Below are positions 1 to 4,842 of a stretch of 6,167 bases of DNA, one piece after another. The notes beneath the pieces were generated by a model. It had not been told where the DNA came from. It saw only the letters and a list, made by a program, of their open reading frames with translations, and searched no databases. Location: assembly GCA_025354965.1 (NCBI GenBank), contig JANXLW010000130.1:1-6167 (forward strand). Reading direction: 5' to 3'. Numbering within the stretch: position 1 is the first letter of the stretch; each line of letters starts with the position of its first letter. A program made the position numbers and the translations under genes. The stretch is from Betaproteobacteria bacterium. Its GTDB lineage: Bacteria; Pseudomonadota; Gammaproteobacteria; Burkholderiales; Burkholderiaceae_C.

Positions 1-629
1 TTGGTGGCTGAGTGGTAGACCAGGTCGGCGCCGAGAGCCAGCGGCTTCATCAGGTACGGCGTTGTCAGCGTCGAATCGACCAGCAGCGGCACTCCTGCGT
101 CATGGGCGATCGCGCTCACCCGCGGAATGTCGAGAACGTCCAGGCCGGGGTTCCCGACGGTTTCGCCGAACATGAGCTTGGTGGTCGGGCGCACCGCTGC
201 GCGCCAGCCGTCGATGTCGCCTGGCTTGACGAATGTCGTCTCGATGCCGAAACGACGCATGGTGTAGTGCAGCAGGTTCTGGGAGCCGCCGTAAAGCGCG
301 GTCGACGCCACGATGTGCGACCCCGCGCCCATCAGCGTGGCGATCGACAGGTGCAGCGCCGCCTGGCCGCTGGCCGTGGTGATCGCGCCGATGCCGCCTT
401 CCAGCGCCGAGATGCGCTGCTCCAGCACCGCGTTGGTCGGGTTGCTGATGCGCGAGTAGACATGGCCGGCGCGCTCCAGGTTGAACAGCGAGGCGGCGTG
501 GTCGCTGGACTCGAAGACAAACGATGTGGTCAGGTGGATCGGCACCGCGCGTGCGCCGGTGGCGGGGTCGGGTGCGGCACCGGCGTGCAGCGCCAGGGTG
601 TCAAAGCCGGGGTCGGAATAGCCGGGCAT
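1..629 (-). CDS. metY: O-acetylhomoserine sulfhydrylase (MetY-type PLP enzyme), 5' part only
   Basis: 209 complete codons of a Cys/Met-metabolism PLP enzyme can be read on the minus strand from ATG at 629-627 to the window edge. This family makes homocysteine from O-acetylhomoserine and sulfide in the cytoplasm. Visible fold-type I landmarks are the tyrosine and arginine of VYSRISNPT (Tyr58, Arg60), which bind the PLP phosphate of the neighbouring subunit; SGQAA at 87-91; Tyr113 in ALYGG, expected to stack on the cofactor; and Asp185 in LLVDSTLTTPY, which should contact the pyridine nitrogen. The window ends right after HSAT, inside the codon expected to be the Schiff-base lysine; only its first two bases (AA) are present. 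The start is supported by AAAGGA at 635-640, five bases upstream. The N-terminus (GFDTLALHAGA) fits MetY, usually about 430 residues, better than cystathionine gamma-synthase. O-succinylhomoserine sulfhydrylase (MetZ) remains possible. It is divergent from aroC. Confidence 0.88.
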   Translation of the reverse strand, partial: MPGYSDPGFDTLALHAGAAPDPATGARAVPIHLTTSFVFESSDHAASLFNLERAGHVYSRISNPTNAVLEQRISALEGGIGAITTASGQAALHLSIATLMGAGSHIVASTALYGGSQNLLHYTMRRFGIETTFVKPGDIDGWRAAVRPTTKLMFGETVGNPGLDVLDIPRVSAIAHDAGVPLLVDSTLTTPYLMKPLALGADLVYHSAT

Positions 630-634
630 AGCAG

Positions 635-640
635 TCCTTT
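635..640 (-). promoter_or_regulatory. Ribosome binding site of metY
   Basis: The minus strand reads AAAGGA here, followed by a five-base spacer and then ATG at 629-627. It decides the metY start, which also matches the usual N-terminus of the family. Confidence 0.6.
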
Positions 641-660
641 GCGATTGGTGATCAGGCTGC

Positions 661-666
661 ATTATC
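661..666 (-). promoter_or_regulatory. Candidate -10 box for metY
   Basis: The minus strand reads GATAAT (five of six matches to TATAAT). A start of transcription about seven bases downstream would leave a leader of roughly 25 bases that contains the metY ribosome binding site. No good -35 box lies 16-18 bases upstream, so this is an inference from one hexamer and its position. Confidence 0.3.
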
Positions 667-695
667 CAGCCCGGCCGGCCCGATTTCGCGCGGTC

Positions 696-704
696 TGGGA
701 TAAT
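696..704 (+). promoter_or_regulatory. Candidate extended -10 promoter of aroC
   Basis: TGGGATAAT is a TGn extension followed by GATAAT (699-704). An extended -10 can work without a strong -35, and none is visible. The expected transcription start, near 710-712, coincides with the aroC ATG at 712, and no Shine-Dalgarno sequence lies between. The aroC message from this promoter would therefore be leaderless or nearly so. With 661-667 it forms a 7-bp inverted repeat (ATTATCC/GGATAAT), best read as two facing -10 boxes. Confidence 0.35.
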
Positions 705-711
705 CCGCAGC

Positions 712-1728
712 ATGAGCGGCAACACCTTCGGTAATCTCTTTGCGGTCACCAACTTCGGTGAATCCCACGGCCCGGCCATTGGCTGCGTCATCGACGGCTG
801 CCCGCCCGGCATGCTGCTGAGCGAGGCCGACATCCAGGGCGATCTGGATCGGCGCCGGCCCGGCACTTCCAGATTCGTCACGCAACGCAACGAGCCGGAT
901 GCGGTCGAGATCCTGAGCGGTGTCTACGAGGGCAAGACAACCGGCACGCCGATCTGCCTGCTGATCAGGAACACCGACCAGCGCAGCAAAGACTACGCCA
1001 ACATCCTGCAGACGTTTCGACCCGGGCACGCCGACTACAGCTATTTTCAGAAATACGGCATTCGCGACCCGCGCGGCGGCGGTCGCTCCAGCGCACGCCT
1101 GACGGCGCCCATGGTGGCGGCCGGTGCGGTGGCCAAGAAGTGGCTGTTCGAAAAATATGGCACCCAGTTTCGCGGCTGCATGACGCAAATGGGCGAGTTG
1201 CCGATTGCTTTTGAATCCTGGGACTTTGTTCCCAACAATCCATTTTTTGCGCCGGTGGCCGATGTGTCCGCGCTGGAACATTACCTCGAGGCACTGCGCA
1301 AGGCGGGCGACTCGTGCGGTGCCCGCATTCGCGTCATGGCGTCAAGCGTGCCGGTCGGTCTGGGCCAGCCGCTGTTCGACAAGTTGGACGCTGACATAGC
1401 CTACGCGATGATGGGCATCAACGCCGTCAAGGGAGTCGAAATCGGCGCCGGTTTCGCCTGCGTGGCGGAGCGCGGCAGCACGCATGGCGACTCGCTGTCA
1501 CCGCAGGGTTTCCTGGCCAACAACGCCGGCGGCACGCTGGGCGGCATTAGCAGCGGGCAAGACCTGGAGGTGTCGATTGCGGTCAAGCCAACCAGTTCCA
1601 TCAGCACGCCGCGCCAGTCGATCGATGTGAACGGGCAGGCCACCGAAGTGGTCACCAAGGGGCGCCACGACCCCTGCGTGGGCATCCGTGCAACACCGAT
1701 TGCCGTGCCATGCTGGCGCTGGTGGTGA
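712..1728 (+). CDS. aroC: Chorismate synthase, C-terminus altered by a frameshift
   Basis: Chorismate synthase converts 5-enolpyruvylshikimate-3-phosphate to chorismate, the last step of the shikimate trunk, using reduced FMN in a cytoplasmic tetramer. Family signatures run in order: GNTFGNLFAVTNFGESHG at 3-20 with His19; RRRPGTSR at 47-54; FRPGHADYSY at 102-111 with the conserved His106; RGGGRSSAR at 121-129; INAVKGVEIG at 236-245; NNAGGTLGGISSGQ at 270-283; and GRHDPCVGIRATPIA at 317-331. After Ala331 the frame reads VPCWRWW and stops at 338 residues, whereas beta- and gammaproteobacterial AroC continues with an AEAMLA-type helix to about 360-366. That helix is encoded one frame over (1707-1811), so one base appears to be missing around 1705-1707. 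ATG at 712 matches the family N-terminus; no ribosome binding site precedes it. Identity is certain. Whether the shift is real or a sequencing error cannot be decided here. Confidence 0.93.
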   Translation: MSGNTFGNLFAVTNFGESHGPAIGCVIDGCPPGMLLSEADIQGDLDRRRPGTSRFVTQRNEPDAVEILSGVYEGKTTGTPICLLIRNTDQRSKDYANILQTFRPGHADYSYFQKYGIRDPRGGGRSSARLTAPMVAAGAVAKKWLFEKYGTQFRGCMTQMGELPIAFESWDFVPNNPFFAPVADVSALEHYLEALRKAGDSCGARIRVMASSVPVGLGQPLFDKLDADIAYAMMGINAVKGVEIGAGFACVAERGSTHGDSLSPQGFLANNAGGTLGGISSGQDLEVSIAVKPTSSISTPRQSIDVNGQATEVVTKGRHDPCVGIRATPIAVPCWRWW

Positions 1729-1811
1729 TGGAGCACGCCCTGCAGCAACGCGCTCAGTGCGGTGACGTGACGGTCGCATTGAAGCCGATCAAAGCGTCGG
1801 CATCTTCCTGA
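1707..1811 (+). pseudogene. aroC: Out-of-frame C-terminal tail of chorismate synthase
   Basis: This frame encodes AMLALVVMEHALQQRAQCGD followed by 14 more residues, ending in TGA at 1809-1811. It is the conserved C-terminal helix and tail of chorismate synthase; the E. coli enzyme has AEAMLAIVLMDHLLRQRAQ at the same place. Adding one codon for the damaged position to the 331 residues before it and the 34 here gives 366 residues, the normal size. The expected codon order Ala-Glu-Ala-Met (12 bases) is here GCCGTGCCATG (11 bases from 1702). The main frame stops at 1726-1728 and an ATG in this tail frame overlaps it (TGATG, 1726-1730), but no function should be read into that. Confidence 0.85.
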
Positions 1812-1904
1812 TCTGTGGTGCGTTTCATGCCAACTTTCGAGGCACGTCAACAAATTGCAAAAAGCCACGTTTACGGTAGGGTAAGATACAAAAAGTAACA
1901 AAAC

Positions 1905-1910
1905 GGGGGG
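1905..1910 (+). promoter_or_regulatory. Probable ribosome binding site of the repeat lipoprotein
   Basis: A run of six G lies five bases before ATG 1916. It can pair with the anti-Shine-Dalgarno CCUCC through one G-U pair. It is the only purine-rich stretch at the right distance and supports this ATG, as does the complete signal peptide that follows. Upstream, TTGCAA (1855-1860) and TAAGAT (1882-1887) look promoter-like but are not correctly spaced as a pair. Confidence 0.5.
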
Positions 1911-1915
1911 CGACT

Positions 1916-3811
1916 ATGAAGCTGGTGCGTTATCTTTTGGCGTTGATTGTGGTGGCCATGTTGGCAGCTTGCGGCGGGGGGGCGACAGTGACTGCCAAAT
2001 CCCCTTCAGGCTCACAGGCCGTGGCTCTCTACACAACAGCGCCTAGAAATCTCAGTATTGCTGCCAGCGCATCCCAAGTGTTTTCCATTGCCGGAGGCAC
2101 TGCACCGTATACAGTTAGCAACAGTGACGCTTCGGTTGCTGTTGGCGGTATAGATGGGACGAAGCTGACGGTCGGGGGTGTTTCAAGCGGGGTGACAGAT
2201 GTTTTAGTGATAGATGCCGTTGGAGCGATTGTCACGACCAGCGTAACCGTGAAGGCCCCCACAATGCGGGCGCTGTACATTGATGCTCCTTCAAGCATTG
2301 CTCTTCCTAACGGTTCCGCTTCAGCCCAGACCTACATCGTTGGTGGTGGAACTGGTCCATATACGGTTGTAAGCAGCAACGTTGGTGTGATGTCAGCCGT
2401 ACTCGCTGGGAACAGCTTGACTGTCACCGGCCTTACGTCTGGAACGGCGAACATATATTTGGTGGATAGCCTCGGTGCTACAGTAATTATTGCGGTGACT
2501 GTTCCAGCGGCCAGCAACGTGGCCTTGTTTACCACAGCACCGTCAAGCACTACGGTGGCCATTGGCGCGTCGCCGACCTACAGCGTGGGTGGCGGCAGCG
2601 GTTCTGGCTACACAGCCACCAGCGGCAACACGAGTGTGGCAACGGTTGGTCTGAGTGGATCGACCTTGACGGTCAATGGACTGAGTGCGGGCAGTGCCAA
2701 CGTGGTGGTACGTGACAGTGCCGGGGCATCGGTAACGCTGACAGTTACTGTTCCAGCGGCCAGCAGCGTGGCCTTGTTCACGAGCGCACCAGCGAGCGTC
2801 ACGGTGGCCATTGGCGCGTCGCCGACCTACAGCGTGGGTGGCGGCAGTGGCGGCTACACAGCCACCAGCGGCAACACGAGTGTGGCAACGGTCAGCCTGA
2901 GCGGCTCGACCTTGACGGTCAATGGACTGAGTGCGGGTAGCGCCAACGTGGTGGTGCGTGACAGTGCCGGGGCATCGGTAACGCTGACAGTTACTGTTCC
3001 AGCGGCCAGCAGCGTGGCCTTGTTCACGACGGCACCGCCAAGTGTCAGCTTGGCGATCGGTGCTGGCGCGGCCCAGACGTATGCCATTACCGGGGGCACA
3101 GCACCCTATACGGTAACCAGCAGCAACGGCAGCGCGGTCACCGCCAGCATGTCGGGCCTTACGGCGATGACTCTTACCGGAGTTGCAGCAGGCCAGTCCA
3201 CTGTGGTCGTTCATGACGCCATAGGGGCTCTGGTATCTGTGTCGGTGACCGTGACCTCTGCGCCCACCGTCGCCCTGTTTACATCGGCACCTTCTGCAAC
3301 ATCGGTGGCCCTTGGAGCAGCTTTTGCGCAAACTTACAGCATTGGTGGCGGGACTGGTCCCTACACCGTCACAACCAGTAACGCCAGTATTGCATCTGTG
3401 GCGTTGGGGGGAGGTGGTAACACCATGACTCTCACCGGTGTGAATGCCGGATCGGCAACCATCGTGGTGCGGGACAGTGTGGGAACTTCTGTAAGCGTCG
3501 GGGTCACGGTAATTCAACCGTCCACGGTACTGCAGTTATTGCCGGCTGCTTTGTCGATCAGTGAACGTTATATCAATGCAATAAACCTGAGTATTTATGG
3601 TGGTACCAGCCCCTACCGCGTGTTTTCCGACAATCTGACTTTGGCTCCTGTTACTGTGGCTGGTTCCACGCTAACCCTCACGGCGACTACAAGGTGCTTC
3701 ACTCCTGTTGCACCCGCGACGACGGCAACCGTGAACCTTACCGTGATCGACAACTTGGGCGCCTCGGCAACCAGCGTCCTGACGGTCGTGGATGAGGCTA
3801 CTTGTCCATGA
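1916..3811 (+). CDS. Outer-membrane lipoprotein with seven tandem Ig-like repeats
   Basis: A 631-residue protein that I cannot assign to a named gene. Residues 1-18 are a signal peptide (MKLVRYLLALIVVAMLAA) and Cys19 completes a lipobox LAAC. Gly follows the cysteine, so there is no Asp retention signal and the Lol pathway should send it to the outer membrane. A Gly/Ser/Thr-rich linker reaches residue 35, then seven repeats fill the rest: 36-117, 118-201, 202-284, 285-366, 367-451, 452-537 and 538-631. Each begins near VALFTTAP, has a central GGGTGPYTV or GGGSGGYTA turn, then a TLTVTGLSAG strand-turn, and ends VVVRDSxGAxVxVxVTV. This alternation of short hydrophobic strands suggests small Ig-like beta-sandwich domains, similar in style to bacterial BIG domains. 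No catalytic motif is visible. The only cysteines besides Cys19 are Cys594 and Cys630 in the last repeat. Adhesion, matrix or surface-scaffold roles are guesses. It is convergent with rluA. Confidence 0.85.
   Translation: MKLVRYLLALIVVAMLAACGGGATVTAKSPSGSQAVALYTTAPRNLSIAASASQVFSIAGGTAPYTVSNSDASVAVGGIDGTKLTVGGVSSGVTDVLVIDAVGAIVTTSVTVKAPTMRALYIDAPSSIALPNGSASAQTYIVGGGTGPYTVVSSNVGVMSAVLAGNSLTVTGLTSGTANIYLVDSLGATVIIAVTVPAASNVALFTTAPSSTTVAIGASPTYSVGGGSGSGYTATSGNTSVATVGLSGSTLTVNGLSAGSANVVVRDSAGASVTLTVTVPAASSVALFTSAPASVTVAIGASPTYSVGGGSGGYTATSGNTSVATVSLSGSTLTVNGLSAGSANVVVRDSAGASVTLTVTVPAASSVALFTTAPPSVSLAIGAGAAQTYAITGGTAPYTVTSSNGSAVTASMSGLTAMTLTGVAAGQSTVVVHDAIGALVSVSVTVTSAPTVALFTSAPSATSVALGAAFAQTYSIGGGTGPYTVTTSNASIASVALGGGGNTMTLTGVNAGSATIVVRDSVGTSVSVGVTVIQPSTVLQLLPAALSISERYINAINLSIYGGTSPYRVFSDNLTLAPVTVAGSTLTLTATTRCFTPVAPATTATVNLTVIDNLGASATSVLTVVDEATCP
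2021..3808 (+). repeat. Seven tandem coding repeats of about 246-282 bp
   Basis: The units are 2021-2266, 2267-2518, 2519-2767, 2768-3013, 3014-3268, 3269-3526 and 3527-3808. All keep the reading frame, and lengths differ only by whole codons. Units 1, 2, 5, 6 and 7 carry a GGTxPY turn. Units 3 and 4 carry GGGSGxGY instead and form a distinct subfamily. Unit 7 is the most diverged and is longest because of an insertion around its TTRCFTPVAP segment. The first 500 bases of the gene look more AT-rich and less repetitive than units 3-4. Confidence 0.85.
2519..3013 (+). repeat. Recently duplicated repeat pair (units 3 and 4)
   Basis: By hand comparison the 249-bp unit 3 and the 246-bp unit 4 differ at roughly 20 bases plus one codon (an extra Ser in GGGSGSGY). 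Differences cluster in the first 40 bases and around the middle. The tail is perfect: 2711-2783 equals 2957-3029 over 73 bases, running past the unit boundary into the next unit. Identity extends through synonymous positions, which points to recent duplication or gene conversion rather than protein-level selection alone. Confidence 0.85.
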
Positions 3812-3820
3812 CACGCCGCA

Positions 3821-3851
3821 CAAAAGCCGTCGCTCTGAATTTCAGAACGGC
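3821..3851 (-). terminator. Hairpin terminator at the end of rluA
   Basis: GCCGT (3826-3830) pairs with ACGGC (3847-3851), and TCTGA (3834-3838) pairs with TCAGA (3842-3846) around a three-base loop; three bases (3831-3833) bulge on one side. Read on the minus strand, the stem is followed at once by TTTTGTG (3825 downward), a short U-tract, so it fits an intrinsic terminator for the rluA operon. The stem overlaps the rluA stop codon (3844-3842). No T-run follows on the plus strand, so it may stop the convergent lipoprotein transcript less well. Confidence 0.5.
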
Positions 3852-4507
3852 ACGGCGCTGACAAAGCGCAACGGCTGGCCGCTGACCGGGTGCTTCAGTT
3901 CGATGACGCTGGCATGCAGCAGCAGGCGCTCGGCCATGGCCTGGATGCGCGGGCCGCCATAAAGCGCATCGCCGACGATGGCGTGACCGATGGCCTGCAG
4001 ATGCAGGCGCAACTGGTGCGAGCGTCCGGTGACCGGTTCCAGTTCCAGCCGGGTCGTCTGCTGCGCCTCGTTGCGTGACAGCACGCGCCAGCGCGTCACG
4101 CTCGGTTTGCCGCTTTGCGGATCAATGATGCGCAGCGGCCGGTTCGGCCAGTCGACGCTGATCGGCAGATCAATTTCGCCCCAGTCTTGTTCTGGTGCCG
4201 CCAGCAGGCCATCGACCACCGCCACGTAACGTTTGCCGACCGTGCGACCGGCGAAGCATTGGCTCAAACGGCGCTGTGCTTCGGCGCCGCGCGCCATCAG
4301 CAGCAAACCCGAGGTCGCCATATCGAGGCGGTGAGCTATCAGCGCATCGGGGTAGCGGCGTTGCACGCGGGCGCTCAGGCAATCCTGTTTGTCGGCGCCA
4401 CGACCGGGCACCGACAGCAGCCCGGCCGGCTTGTCCAGCACCAGCAGGGCGTCGTCAGCGTACACAACCTTGAGTCCACCGAGCACATCACCGGCGCTGG
4501 ACTGCAT
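3842..4507 (-). CDS. rluA: RluA-type dual-specificity pseudouridine synthase
   Basis: This 221-residue protein matches RluA in size (E. coli RluA has 219 residues) and lacks the N-terminal S4 domain of RluC and RluD. In E. coli, RluA converts uridine to pseudouridine at 23S rRNA position 746 and at tRNA position 32. Visible motifs are LDKPAGLLSVPGR at 24-36; HRLDMATSG at 59-67 with Asp62 as the expected nucleophile; DWPNRP at 119-124, typical of RluA itself; GRSHQLRLH at 161-169; and LLLHA near 195-199. ATG at 4507 gives the normal N-terminus. The upstream ribosome binding site is weak (only GAG nearby), which fits translation coupled to the small gene ending 17 bases upstream. It converges on the repeat lipoprotein, with 30 bases between the stops and a shared hairpin. 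Confidence 0.92.
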   Translation of the reverse strand: MQSSAGDVLGGLKVVYADDALLVLDKPAGLLSVPGRGADKQDCLSARVQRRYPDALIAHRLDMATSGLLLMARGAEAQRRLSQCFAGRTVGKRYVAVVDGLLAAPEQDWGEIDLPISVDWPNRPLRIIDPQSGKPSVTRWRVLSRNEAQQTTRLELEPVTGRSHQLRLHLQAIGHAIVGDALYGGPRIQAMAERLLLHASVIELKHPVSGQPLRFVSAVPF

Positions 4508-4524
4508 CAGCTCAATCGCGCCTG

Positions 4525-4677
4525 TTAGCCCTTGTGTGGCGCATTCTTCAGTTTTCCACGCACTGGCACCACCGTGGTGATAGTGGGGCGAACTGCATCA
4601 GGTGACACCGGCTTCGGCGGAGCGGTATCTTTTTTTGGTTTTTTGACCATCTTGTTGCTTTGCTGACCTTTTGCCAT
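4525..4677 (-). CDS. Small basic Lys/Pro-rich protein upstream of rluA
   Basis: A 50-residue open frame on the minus strand, starting MAKGQQSNKMVKKPKKDTAP and ending with Gly before TAA (4527-4525). It is rich in Lys and Pro, has no Cys or Trp, no signal peptide and no membrane segment, and is probably disordered and cytoplasmic. The basic start could bind nucleic acid, but this is inference only. Reality is supported by a strong ribosome binding site (AGGAGA at 4683-4688, five bases before ATG) and by position 17 bases before rluA on the same strand. From memory, short proteins beginning MAKGQ..SNKE.KKPKK are widespread in Betaproteobacteria without a known function. A GATAAT hexamer (4738-4733, minus strand) could be its -10 box, but no -35 is visible. 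Confidence 0.72.
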   Translation of the reverse strand: MAKGQQSNKMVKKPKKDTAPPKPVSPDAVRPTITTVVPVRGKLKNAPHKG

Positions 4678-4682
4678 TTTCT

Positions 4683-4688
4683 TCTCCT
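4683..4688 (-). promoter_or_regulatory. Strong ribosome binding site of the small basic protein
   Basis: The minus strand reads AGGAGA, then five A/G bases, then ATG at 4677-4675. It is the best Shine-Dalgarno match in the window and is the main evidence that this very short gene is translated. Confidence 0.7.
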
Positions 4689-4709
4689 GAGGTTTAAGGG
4701 TCCGGCCAA

Positions 4710-4737
4710 TTGACTGCAGCCTAGACGGTCTGATTAT
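4710..4737 (+). promoter_or_regulatory. Candidate sigma-70 promoter for the downstream lyase gene
   Basis: TTGACT (4710-4715, five of six to TTGACA) is followed after 16 bases by GATTAT (4732-4737, four of six to TATAAT). It lies in the 165-base gap between divergent genes and would give a leader of about 100 bases before ATG 4843. An AT-rich patch with TTTAAT (4758-4763) is an alternative -10. No Trp-containing leader peptide like E. coli TnaC is seen in this leader. Confidence 0.25.
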
Positions 4738-4842
4738 CGCGGCACATCTGAAATATTTTTAATCTGTTGGCAATACCCGACACCACGCTGATTTCGGCGG
4801 TGCTACCTTCACGCCCTGATCCACAACTTCGACCTTGCTGCC

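Noticed and set aside
12..734. Long plus-strand open frame of 240 codons
   Set aside because: It lies opposite metY, whose minus-strand frame has clear PLP-enzyme motifs. The plus product is Arg/Gln/Val-rich without a recognisable domain and is a high-GC shadow.
652..1281. Minus-strand open frame of 209 codons
   Set aside because: It is antisense to the well-recognised aroC and its product shows no family motif.
1812..1915. Terminator for aroC or a well-spaced promoter for the lipoprotein gene
   Set aside because: Only 4-bp complementarities without a T-run were found after aroC, and the promoter-like hexamers TTGCAA and TAAGAT are 21 bases apart.
2543..3517. Minus-strand open frame of 324 codons with internal repeats
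   Set aside because: Its repeats simply mirror the repeats of the lipoprotein on the plus strand. Its Arg/His/Cys-rich product lacks any start context or fold signature.
2021..3808. Mobile element or CRISPR-like array
   Set aside because: The direct repeats are in-frame protein domains of about 250 bp with no spacers. There are no inverted terminal repeats, transposase or target-site duplications.
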